From the NCBI RefSeq assembly GCF_009754945.1, contig NZ_WPIN01000001.1, forward strand, positions 434,001-498,000: a stretch of DNA of 64,000 nucleotides, given 5' to 3'. The notes under the pieces were generated by a model that saw nothing but the letters and a program-made list of their open reading frames with translations, ran no database searches and was not told the DNA's origin. Every line of letters starts with the position of its first letter. Position 1 is the first letter of the stretch. Of the stretch, positions 32,815 to 40,829 are shown one piece after another. The stretch is from Spirosoma arboris. GTDB taxonomy: Bacteria; Bacteroidota; Bacteroidia; Cytophagales; Spirosomataceae. The translations under genes were made by a program, and so were the position numbers.

Positions 32815-33858
32815 TTAAATAATTAACATGGCATCGCCATAGCTAAAGAAGCGATATTTTTCTTTGATAGCCACCTGATAAGCTTCCTTGATAAGTTCGT
32901 GACCACCAAAGGCGCTGGTCATCATAATCAGGATCGACTCTGGTAAGTGCAGGCTCGTCAGAAGCGAGTTTGCTATTTTAAAGTCGTAGGGAGGGAAAAT
33001 AAACCGATCAGTCCAGCCTTCAACGGGTTTCAAACGGCTGTTTGCCGACACAGATGACTCGATAGCTTTAAGAGAGGTCGTGCCGATTGCACACACACGT
33101 TTACCTGCATCCAAAGCAGTATTAACGATCTGAGCTGAATCTTCAGAGATCTTATAGTTTTCGGAATCTGTCTTGTGCTTGGTCAGATCTTCGACATCTA
33201 CCTGACGGAAGGTACCTAAACCAACGTGCAGTGTGATAGGAGCAAAGTGAATTCCTTTGATTTCCATCCGCTTCATCATAGCACGGGTGAAGTGCAAACC
33301 AGCGGTAGGAGCCGCTACGGCCCCAACATGTTGGGCAAAAACAGTCTGATAGTCATCACGGTCGGCCTCTTCAGCCTCCCGGTTCATGGCACGAGGAATT
33401 GGTGTTTCGCCCAATTCGTCAACGGCTTTCATAAATTCTTCATGATTGCCGTCAAACAAAAAGCGAATTGTCCGTCCACGTGATGTTGTATTATCAATTA
33501 CTTCAGCAACCAGATCGCTATCGCCAAAATAGAGTTTGTTACCAACACGAATTTTACGGGCCGGGTCAACTAACACGTCCCAGAGTTTCATTTCGCGGTT
33601 TAGCTCGCGCAGAAGGAATACTTCAATTTTGGCTCCCGTTTTTTCTTTGTTGCCATATAGCCGCGCCGGAAAAACCTTAGTGTTATTGATCACCATTACA
33701 TCGCCATCACCGAAGTAACTCAGCATATCCGAAAATTGCTTGTGTTCAATAGTTTTGGCTTTTCGGTCAACGACCATCAGCCGTGATTCGCCCCGCTCAA
33801 CTGGGTATTTTGCTATAAGACTTTCGGGTAAATCAAATTTGAATTCGGATAACTTCAT
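32815..33858 (-). CDS. queA: S-adenosylmethionine:tRNA ribosyltransferase-isomerase
   Basis: Adds the ribosyl part of SAM to preQ1 in tRNA during queuosine synthesis. The 347-residue protein has the family's start ([27 protein letters not shown]), the [12 protein letters not shown] strand, [24 protein letters not shown], and [14 protein letters not shown] with [11 protein letters not shown]. Length is normal and all main motifs are present. It precedes ispD on the same strand. Confidence 0.96.
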   Translation of the reverse strand: MKLSEFKFDLPESLIAKYPVERGESRLMVVDRKAKTIEHKQFSDMLSYFGDGDVMVINNTKVFPARLYGNKEKTGAKIEVFLLRELNREMKLWDVLVDPARKIRVGNKLYFGDSDLVAEVIDNTTSRGRTIRFLFDGNHEEFMKAVDELGETPIPRAMNREAEEADRDDYQTVFAQHVGAVAAPTAGLHFTRAMMKRMEIKGIHFAPITLHVGLGTFRQVDVEDLTKHKTDSENYKISEDSAQIVNTALDAGKRVCAIGTTSLKAIESSVSANSRLKPVEGWTDRFIFPPYDFKIANSLLTSLHLPESILIMMTSAFGGHELIKEAYQVAIKEKYRFFSYGDAMLII

Positions 33859-33973
33859 AGGATATCAGCACGAAAAAGAACGGTGCATTTTTTGTAAAGG
33901 GCGCAAAGATAGTAAAAAACCCGAAAAAAGTCAAATTTTTCGGGTAGTTTTCTTGCAAATATCAGAGAAATGA

Positions 33974-34336
33974 CTAGTGAGTTGCTTCTGGATGGCCAAT
34001 TGGCTGAACAGAACCCTCTGTATTAACGTGTGCACGGTCGGTAATGTTAAATTTTGCCATCAACTCGGGTGATACTTCATTGGCATACGTACCCTGGGCC
34101 GATACAAAAACACCTTTCATACCATTGGAAGCGGTAATAGCATATAGAGTCATTTCATCGCCAGGATCTGAGGTGCCTTCAAACCGGTAAAACTTATCGA
34201 CATTGAAGTCTTCACTCTTCAGCTTCGTTTCGGTACTCTTTTCTTCCAGATAGTCTTTTTTAGGACCAAACTCGTGTGTGTAGCCTTTGGTCCGGAGATC
34301 TTCCATCACTTCGGTCAGGGTGGTCATGTGGTTCAT
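33974..34336 (-). CDS. small conserved Bacteroidota protein of unknown function
   Basis: A 120-residue soluble protein with no signal peptide. Its pattern (LTEVMEDLRTKGYTHEF, then VDKFYRFEGTSDPGDEMTLYAI, then GMKGVFVSAQGTYANEVSPELMAKF) is that of a common small Bacteroidota family that databases often label phosphoribosylpyrophosphate synthetase. It has none of the motifs of that enzyme (no PRPP loop) and is far too short, so I do not use that name. The start may be the ATG at 34327 instead. It stands alone upstream of queA. Confidence 0.8.
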   Translation of the reverse strand: MNHMTTLTEVMEDLRTKGYTHEFGPKKDYLEEKSTETKLKSEDFNVDKFYRFEGTSDPGDEMTLYAITASNGMKGVFVSAQGTYANEVSPELMAKFNITDRAHVNTEGSVQPIGHPEATH

Positions 34337-34514
34337 AACGATAGCGATTTAGTATGCTATTAAAACGCAAAAGAGACCAGATAGTTTTCAGCCTTAACCA
34401 GCTCATTGAGTACGTTAATTCAATACACCTATTATTCCTGAATGAATCGAGTTTTCTGCGAGCCGTCAGTGTCCAGAGGGAAGGCAGGCACCTATAGTAT
34501 TCAGCCGTTTAAAT

Positions 34515-34565
34515 AGCAAGGTGCCCGGAGCGGGGAATGATCTACTCCGCTCCGGGCACCTTGCT
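34515..34565. terminator. GC-rich perfect hairpin beside the DUF1080 gene
   Basis: 19-bp perfect arms (AGCAAGGTGCCCGGAGCGG, 34515-34533, and its complement 34547-34565) with a 13-nt loop. It lies 8 bp beyond the stop codon of the minus-strand DUF1080 gene, with no T-tract. It may end that transcript or be one of the palindromic elements seen across the window. Confidence 0.65.
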
Positions 34566-34573
34566 CCGGGCAA

Positions 34574-35215
34574 TTAATCTGGCAATACCTTAATCATGAT
34601 GTCTTTGTAATACACCTTGCTTTTAGGGTCGTGACCTTGTAGTGCCACTGTACCAGTGCTGAGCTTCTTCGTGGATTTGCCAGTACTAATGCTATCGGGT
34701 TCGGTGTAGTCGTTGATGAGTTTGTCATTGATTTTGATCATCACTTTTTTGCCTTGTACGATAATGTGTTCGGTATACCACTCATCATCTTTTACAAAAG
34801 TCTCCTTTACATCCTGAACGCCATAAACGCTACCGGTTTTCCGCCAGTCGGTATGCGATTGATTTACCTGAATTTCATAGCCTTTAGATGGCCAGCCTGT
34901 TGTTTGATAGGCTGTGTGAATAAACATGCCCGAGTTAGAGCCAGGCATTGTCTTAACCTGCGCTTTCCACTCGAAATTTTTGAAATTGTGGTTGTTCACC
35001 GGGCCTTCATAAAACAAATGAGCCCGTGGTCCATTGACGACAATAGCACCATCCTGAATGGTAAACGTTGAGGGGCTATCTTCAGTAACTTTCCAGCCAT
35101 TAAACGTCTTGCCGTCGAAAATACTAACCCAGCCATCGGCAGATGGACGAAGGGTAAAACTGAGACAAAAGCCCAGCAGCAGCAGAGCCGCAAAAAAAGT
35201 CAGCCGATTTTTCAT
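34574..35215 (-). CDS. DUF1080 (3-keto-disaccharide hydrolase type) secreted protein
   Basis: A 213-residue protein with a signal peptide (MKNRLTFFAALLLLGFCLSF) and one concanavalin-like jelly-roll domain of the DUF1080 type, with WVSIFDGKTFNGWKV at the start, FKNFEWKAQVKTMPGSNSGMFIHT in the middle and GTVALQGHDPKSKVYYKDIMIK at the end. Family members include 3-keto-glycoside hydrolases in Bacteroidota. Export is likely. No oxidoreductase partner gene is adjacent, so the substrate cannot be deduced. Confidence 0.88.
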   Translation of the reverse strand: MKNRLTFFAALLLLGFCLSFTLRPSADGWVSIFDGKTFNGWKVTEDSPSTFTIQDGAIVVNGPRAHLFYEGPVNNHNFKNFEWKAQVKTMPGSNSGMFIHTAYQTTGWPSKGYEIQVNQSHTDWRKTGSVYGVQDVKETFVKDDEWYTEHIIVQGKKVMIKINDKLINDYTEPDSISTGKSTKKLSTGTVALQGHDPKSKVYYKDIMIKVLPD

Positions 35216-35483
35216 ACAAATAGGGCGAGTTATGTTTGTGGGGTGCCCACTACATAAAGCATGAGTAGTTTAGAAACTAACCAGTATAGTTTGCGATTAC
35301 ATCGTATTTTGACATTCGATCAGGTTACCAGTTGGATTATACCGCAGGCAGTTTTTTACAGAAATTATTGATCATTGCCTATTATAGGCTTGAAAATAGG
35401 GCTCAATCGACTCATTTCGTGGGAAATAAAACAAATTGATTGTTGTAACTTGCTTCCAGTATTACCACCAACTTGTGCTTTCA

Positions 35484-37025
35484 ATGTTAATCGAACAGTC
35501 TACCGACGTAGGATTTGCGCAGCTTCTTGATGCCTTGCCAGATGCAGTTGTCTGGATGCGGACAGTGCGTAACGAAGACAATGAGATTGTAAACTTTAGA
35601 ATAGATTATGCCAATCAGAAGTCGCAGGAAATGGTCCAGGGTGTGTATCGGGCATCTGTCGGAACCCTTTTGCTGGGCGATAATGAACAACTTAGGCGAT
35701 CAACAGAGAAAAGTTTTCAGGTGATGTGTGTTGTGATGCAGACCAATCAGCCACACGAGTATGATTTCTTTAATTCACACTTGGATTCCTGGTTTCTAAT
35801 GAGTCGCTCCAAGCTGGGCGACGGAATTCTCTGCGTTACACGCGACATTTCTTCTCTGAAACGCGCTGAACAAGCCAATCGACAACAAACGAGTCTGCTC
35901 AATAGCATACTGGATAGTTCGCTCAATGGTATTATGTCGTTGTCGGCTGTTCGAAATGAAACAGGACAGATTGTTGACTTTACGTTTCTTTCTGCCAATG
36001 AAGCGTCCTGCCGAATGGTTATTAAAACTACGGATGAGTTGATTGGGAAGCGCCTTTTGTCGGTTTTTCCAGATGGTGTAAAGTCAGGACTGTTCGATCT
36101 GTATGTCCAGACGGTGGAAACGGGTGAGTCAACCCGAGTTGAAATGCGCTATGATTATGACTGGCTGGATTTCTGGATCGATGTGTCCGCTAAAAAACTT
36201 GGCGATGGCCTTGTGGTTACCTTCACCGACGTATCGGTGCAGAAGCAACTCCAGCAAAAACTAGAAAACTCAGTTGTTGACTTACAACGGTCGAATAAAA
36301 ACCTGGAGCAATTTGCCTATGTAGCCAGTCACGATCTACAGGAACCACTGCGGAAGATTCAGGCTTTTGGCGATATTATTCGATCGCAATACGCATCTGT
36401 CGTTGACGATGGAGGGGCAGACATGATTAATCGAATGCAGTCGGCGGCAGCCCGTATGCAGGTACTCATAAAAGATGTGCTGGCTTATTCTCGTGTCGCC
36501 ACTATCCGTGAAACGCTTAATCAAGTATCACTTAGCCAGGTTGTTAGCGATGTGTTGACGGATATAGAAACAATCATCACCGAGAAACAGGCACTTGTAA
36601 CTGTTGATTCGCTACCAACAGTATTGGGCGATTCTGCCCAACTGCGGCAACTATTTCAAAACCTGATAAGCAATGCGCTGAAATTTTCAAAATCAGGTCC
36701 AACGGCACCTGCGCCTGTTATTACTATTACGGCCCGGCTCATGTGCGGACGCGATGTAAGCGAAATAAACATTCCGGCTAACGATGCAGATCGGTTGTTT
36801 CATCGTATTGCCGTGACAGATAATGGTATTGGTTTCGACCCACATCAGGCCGAACGAATTTTTCAGGTATTTCAACGCCTACATAATCGAAGCGAATACC
36901 AGGGAACGGGTATCGGACTGGCTATAGTCCAGAAAGTTGTTGACAATCATCAGGGATATGTTCATGCCGAAGGGCATCCAGGTCTGGGCGCTACGTTTAG
37001 CGTACTGTTGCCAGCCAAATTGTAG
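35484..37025 (+). CDS. PAS-domain sensor histidine kinase
   Basis: A 513-residue kinase without membrane segments, so probably a cytoplasmic sensor. Two PAS-like domains (about 5-125 and 135-250) are followed by a coiled-coil linker, the HisKA region with YVASHDLQEPLRKIQAF (phospho-acceptor His283) and the ATPase domain with NLISNALKFS (N box), DNGIGFDP (G1) and GTGIGLAIVQKVV (G2). The pattern matches phytochrome-type kinases of Bacteroidota. No response regulator gene is adjacent. I start it at the ATG at 35484, which begins the first PAS-like sequence; an in-frame non-ATG start at 35436 is possible. Confidence 0.88.
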   Translation: MLIEQSTDVGFAQLLDALPDAVVWMRTVRNEDNEIVNFRIDYANQKSQEMVQGVYRASVGTLLLGDNEQLRRSTEKSFQVMCVVMQTNQPHEYDFFNSHLDSWFLMSRSKLGDGILCVTRDISSLKRAEQANRQQTSLLNSILDSSLNGIMSLSAVRNETGQIVDFTFLSANEASCRMVIKTTDELIGKRLLSVFPDGVKSGLFDLYVQTVETGESTRVEMRYDYDWLDFWIDVSAKKLGDGLVVTFTDVSVQKQLQQKLENSVVDLQRSNKNLEQFAYVASHDLQEPLRKIQAFGDIIRSQYASVVDDGGADMINRMQSAAARMQVLIKDVLAYSRVATIRETLNQVSLSQVVSDVLTDIETIITEKQALVTVDSLPTVLGDSAQLRQLFQNLISNALKFSKSGPTAPAPVITITARLMCGRDVSEINIPANDADRLFHRIAVTDNGIGFDPHQAERIFQVFQRLHNRSEYQGTGIGLAIVQKVVDNHQGYVHAEGHPGLGATFSVLLPAKL

Positions 37026-37116
37026 AAACTATACGCGTAAATAGCTTTATTAGGCCATGCTTATCACTTTTGCCTATCTGTTCGTTACTTTGGCAGTTGA
37101 ATCAACCGGAGTTTAC

Positions 37117-37986
37117 ATGCGTCATTTCATTCTGTTAATTTTTTGGTTGGCATTAGCCTCGTGCAAGCTCGCTGTACCCAGTGTATACGAAGCTCAGTTT
37201 TCTTCAGACCCAACGTCCACGCCAGTAACGCCCGGTCAGATTGACGAAGCATCGGGTATGGTCGACAGTCGTACCCAGCCAGGTAATCTTTGGGTGGAGC
37301 AGGATAGCGGTAGTCCAGCCGAACTAGCTTTGCTAGGCTATGATGGAAAAATAAAAGGTAAAATCAGCATTCCAAACAGCACCAATCGTGACTGGGAGGA
37401 AATGACGCTGGGACCGGGTCCTAAAGACGGCACGAATTACATCTACATTGGTGATATAGGGGATAACAACGCACAGAATTCGCTTTGTCAAATTTACCGG
37501 TTAGCCGAGCCTGCTTCGCTACAAGCGTCGATACCACAAGTTGATCGCATCAATTTCCGCTATCCCGATGGTCCCCGTGACGCCGAGGCTATGTTTGTCG
37601 ATCCGGCTACAAAGGACATTTATATTATATCGAAACGGGAAGAAAAAGTCCATTTGTATAGCCTGTCCTATCCTCAAAATGTAAATGAAGTAACTGTGGC
37701 TAAGTCGTATGGCGAGTTGCCGATGACATTTGTAACAGGCGCATCTATCTCGCCCGATGGTGCTGAGATTCTGGTGCGAACCTACACCCAGCTGTATTAT
37801 TGGAAGCGTGATGCTGGTCAATCCATTGCCGATGCCTTACAATATGGTACTAGCCGCCAATTAGTTGTGCGTGCAGAGCCCCAAGGAGAAGCCGTTTGTT
37901 TTGATAAAGACAATAAAGGATTCTTTACCATTAGCGAACGCGCCAATGCCGCATCGATAAATCTATATTACTACGCCAGAAAATAG
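37117..37986 (+). CDS. lipoprotein with beta-propeller-like repeats
   Basis: A 289-residue lipoprotein: hydrophobic signal ending in LALASC (Cys16), then a propeller-like series of strands such as PGNLWVEQDSGSPAELALLGYDGK, NYIYIGDIGDNNAQ, KDIYIISKREEKVHLYSL and KGFFTISERANA. Homologues in related genomes carry the uninformative name PE-PGRS family protein. A role in binding or sensing at the cell surface is possible but not shown. I start it at the ATG at 37117 because the signal peptide begins there. A GGAGTGAGTG-type inverted repeat starts 2 bp after the stop codon. Confidence 0.72.
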   Translation: MRHFILLIFWLALASCKLAVPSVYEAQFSSDPTSTPVTPGQIDEASGMVDSRTQPGNLWVEQDSGSPAELALLGYDGKIKGKISIPNSTNRDWEEMTLGPGPKDGTNYIYIGDIGDNNAQNSLCQIYRLAEPASLQASIPQVDRINFRYPDGPRDAEAMFVDPATKDIYIISKREEKVHLYSLSYPQNVNEVTVAKSYGELPMTFVTGASISPDGAEILVRTYTQLYYWKRDAGQSIADALQYGTSRQLVVRAEPQGEAVCFDKDNKGFFTISERANAASINLYYYARK

Positions 37987-37988
37987 CT

Positions 37989-38100
37989 AATTAGTGGAGT
38001 GAGTGCAGGTAAGTGTAGTGGGTGAAGTAGGGTTATGTGCCTTTTATAGTTAAGCTACTTACTTCACTCACTGCATTTACCTGCACTCACTCCACTAATT
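37989..38100. repeat. inverted repeat, GGAGTGAGTG family
   Basis: Arms at 37989-38030 and 38055-38100 both begin AATTAGTGGAGTGAGTGCAG from the outside; the first 24 bases match exactly and the rest with a few differences. It fills the gap between the beta-propeller lipoprotein and the antiporter, starting 2 bp after the first gene's stop codon and ending 16 bp before the second gene's ATG. It is the second member of the family seen at 4267-4347. Confidence 0.85.
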
Positions 38101-38116
38101 TTGACAATCTTACCGG

Positions 38117-39295
38117 ATGGATTCATCAATACTGATTATAGTCCTGAGTTTGTCGGTACTAATTTCATATGCCTTTGACTTGTTCAGTAGCCGGTTCAAA
38201 ACACCTTCAGTTTTGCTACTGCTTCTTCTGGGTATGCTGACCAGACAGGCAACGGAGTACTTCAATGTTCAGGTTCCCTACATCAATACCATTCTGCCTA
38301 CGCTGGGTACGTTAGGTCTAATTTTGATTGTGCTGGAAGGAGGACTCGATCTGGAACTCCATACCGATCGGCTCAGTATTATCCGTCGGACGTTGCTGGC
38401 TTCGCTTCTGGCCATTATTGGCGGAACCTTCATTATGGCCAGCATGCTTTATCTGCTTCTGAATGATTCATTTTACCATTGCCTGATTGCGGCCTTACCA
38501 TTTTCTATTGTTAGTAGTACAGTAACCGTTCAGGCTGTATCGAACCTATCGGGAGGGCAGCGAGAGTTCGCCGTTTACGAATCGGCTTATGCCAGTATAT
38601 TGGGAATCATGGCTTATAACTTTCTATTGTTAAGCCGGGGTTCAATTTTTGGAGCCATTTGGTCGTTCACACGCGATACACTGGCTATGGCTATCATTTC
38701 GTTAGGGTGCTGTTTTTTACTGCTTTACCTGATTGGTCGTATCAATCACCGCATAAAATTCCTGCCTATTATTTCGGTGCTGTTTTTGGTGTATGCACTT
38801 GCCGAAATCAACCATATGTCGTCGTTGCTGTTGATTTTGATCTTTGGCCTTTTTCTAAATAATACCGATCTATTTATTCGCGGTCGGTTAAGCCAGATTT
38901 TGAAAAACGATTTATTTGAAAAGGAACTTGATCAGCTCAAAAATCTAGCTGCCGAAGGTGCCTTTGTTGTTCGTACGTTTTTCTACCTGATCTTGGGCTA
39001 CGCGACTATTCCTCACGATTTAGTTCAGGTAGATGCCCTGATCGTCAGTGTATTATTTGTTGGGGTAATTTTTTCATGGCGTTGGGTAACCCTTCGCTTA
39101 ACGTACCAGGGTCCTTTGATACCCTTGCTCTGGATTGCTCCACGTGGCCTAATCACTATTTTGCTCTACCTGAATATTCCTGAAGACCTGCGGTTAGTGG
39201 GTTTTCGCGAAGGCATACCTACGCTCGTAGTTGTACTGTCGTCTGTCGTTACGATGGTAGGCCTGTTGGGTGATAAAGGCGTGAAGAGCGATTAA
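38117..39295 (+). CDS. CPA1-type cation:proton antiporter-like membrane protein
   Basis: A 392-residue integral membrane protein with about 11-12 helices and the general layout of monovalent cation:proton antiporters (LLLLLGMLTRQA, GLILIVLEGGLDLEL, and GLITILLYLNIP near the end). Where family members have TD- and ND/SD-type ion-site motifs, this one reads SSTVTVQAV and YESAYASILGIM, so the expected aspartates are missing. It may move a different ion, or act otherwise. The last base of the stop codon is followed directly by the end of the convergent HExxH gene. Confidence 0.8.
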   Translation: MDSSILIIVLSLSVLISYAFDLFSSRFKTPSVLLLLLLGMLTRQATEYFNVQVPYINTILPTLGTLGLILIVLEGGLDLELHTDRLSIIRRTLLASLLAIIGGTFIMASMLYLLLNDSFYHCLIAALPFSIVSSTVTVQAVSNLSGGQREFAVYESAYASILGIMAYNFLLLSRGSIFGAIWSFTRDTLAMAIISLGCCFLLLYLIGRINHRIKFLPIISVLFLVYALAEINHMSSLLLILIFGLFLNNTDLFIRGRLSQILKNDLFEKELDQLKNLAAEGAFVVRTFFYLILGYATIPHDLVQVDALIVSVLFVGVIFSWRWVTLRLTYQGPLIPLLWIAPRGLITILLYLNIPEDLRLVGFREGIPTLVVVLSSVVTMVGLLGDKGVKSD

Positions 39296-39613
39296 TCACT
39301 CTTTTATATATCGCCAAAATCTCCACAAGGGCCGATTTTTAAGATAGGCCAGATCTTGATCGTTGGAAAAAGCTTCGCGTTCGAAACTGATATTTCGATA
39401 GGCACTATAATGATCTCGGTAGTGAAACCAGCGAATGAGGTATTCCAGGCCATACCAAATATAAAAAGGTAAAATCCCCAATTCGGCCTGTTGTCGTAAA
39501 TGAATTCGTTCGTGATTAAGCAGGGTCGGGCCGGGGTTTGGCCGCTTGACTAAAATGAATGGAAACAAAGCCATTCCATCCGGGCGTAACGAAGGCAAGT
39601 GAACAACAAACAT
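39296..39613 (-). CDS. small HExxH protein, putative membrane-associated metalloprotease
   Basis: A 105-residue protein conserved in Bacteroidota. It contains HERIHLRQQ, an HExxH zinc motif, followed by a hydrophobic-amphipathic helix (LGILPFYIWYGLEYLIRW), and a later SFEREAF whose glutamate could be the third ligand. This looks like the catalytic core of an M56/M48-like peptidase in minimal form; activity is not shown. I prefer the ATG at 39613 over an in-frame TTG at 39652. It converges on the antiporter gene with no gap. Confidence 0.65.
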   Translation of the reverse strand: MFVVHLPSLRPDGMALFPFILVKRPNPGPTLLNHERIHLRQQAELGILPFYIWYGLEYLIRWFHYRDHYSAYRNISFEREAFSNDQDLAYLKNRPLWRFWRYIKE

Positions 39614-39698
39614 AACTGTGCGTTTATACGCAGTAAACAAAAGCCAGTACAAAAGTATTCACTAAGCCCTAAGTTGACGGCTTACTTGTAGGACTTTA

Positions 39699-40829
39699 TT
39701 ACTCAGGATCGGCAGTTAAATCGCGAAATGGCTTATCCATTGTTACATTCACCAACACAAAGTCTTTCGCACCCCATAGCATTTTTCCCCGCATGGTTAG
39801 TTGGCTGATGGTCGTTATAGCCCCGTTGCTAAACCACCAGGCTGTGTATAGAACTCGACCTTTTTTACGCAACTCCCCAACGTAAGCTAGATGCCCATCG
39901 ACTGTTGTTTCCCGAACGCGAAGGAGTTCATAGCCGCTACCTTGCCAGCAGGCCATTGGGCTGTGATCGGCACTGAACCAGTCGGGCTGTGGTTTTAGGT
40001 AGAGCAATAAACCAGGCTTTGAGAATTGAATAAATCCGTTGGCAAGAATTTTTCGCTGGCAGCCTGACGCGTAAGCAGATCCAATTGCTGGTGCCGATTT
40101 CGCGCTTGTGAATAACTCAACTGGTTTATGACTTGGCAGCGATGCAAAAGCCCTGATGCTGAGGCCAATCACCAATAATCCCAATCCCCAACCTGCTGAT
40201 TTCAACATACTCATCGATGAGTCTGTGGGTAAGGATTCCGGCTCTATCTGACTGACTCGTTGTACCAGTAAGCGCGCCAGCCACCAGGTAGGTAGCCAGG
40301 TATAAACCATAACGCATACTAGCCCGATTCCCTCATGTATCCAGGTGCCAGGCATTGCACTAAAAGCAACCAATAGGACAATTCGAAGCAAATTGCAAAA
40401 AATGGTCAGGCCAAAAACAAAGGACTCGTAAGCTACTATCCAGCCTAGTGCCACCTTTCTTTGTTGGACGCGCTCCTGCCAGATCAGGGCAAACAACCCA
40501 AGTAACAGTGATACGCCCGTTAGTTGCAGACCCATGCAGGCAGGATCGACAGCCATGTCAATAGGCCCCGTTTCCTGTGTGGTTTTGATAAGCACATTCC
40601 CTTCAACCTGTACATTCATGCCTGCCAATCTCAGCAAAACGCCCGCCCAGGCACTGAGTTTCAGTCGAATCGGAAACGAGAACAAAGCCGACAGGTAGCG
40701 CAGGCCCGGAGAGAGTAGACATAAGGCCACTAAACGGCCCGTCCAACGGCTCCTGCCTGCACTACCCGGCCACCAGGCATAGATCAGCAGCAGAATAGAA
40801 AGTAAGGTTGTCAGATCAATGGATAGCAT
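39699..40829 (-). CDS. xrtN: exosortase N (XrtN)
   Basis: A 376-residue inner-membrane protein of the exosortase/archaeosortase family, which cleaves C-terminal sorting signals. It has about seven helices in the first 210 residues. The catalytic triad is present: Cys98 (DPACMGLQ), Arg149 (CNLLRIVLL) and His165 (GTWIHEGIG). The C-terminal 150 residues form a soluble extracytoplasmic domain. It overlaps the upstream gene by 14 bp, whose product ends with a PEP-type sorting tail, so enzyme and sole substrate are encoded together. No exopolysaccharide genes are nearby, unlike most exosortase systems. Confidence 0.9.
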   Translation of the reverse strand: MLSIDLTTLLSILLLIYAWWPGSAGRSRWTGRLVALCLLSPGLRYLSALFSFPIRLKLSAWAGVLLRLAGMNVQVEGNVLIKTTQETGPIDMAVDPACMGLQLTGVSLLLGLFALIWQERVQQRKVALGWIVAYESFVFGLTIFCNLLRIVLLVAFSAMPGTWIHEGIGLVCVMVYTWLPTWWLARLLVQRVSQIEPESLPTDSSMSMLKSAGWGLGLLVIGLSIRAFASLPSHKPVELFTSAKSAPAIGSAYASGCQRKILANGFIQFSKPGLLLYLKPQPDWFSADHSPMACWQGSGYELLRVRETTVDGHLAYVGELRKKGRVLYTAWWFSNGAITTISQLTMRGKMLWGAKDFVLVNVTMDKPFRDLTADPE

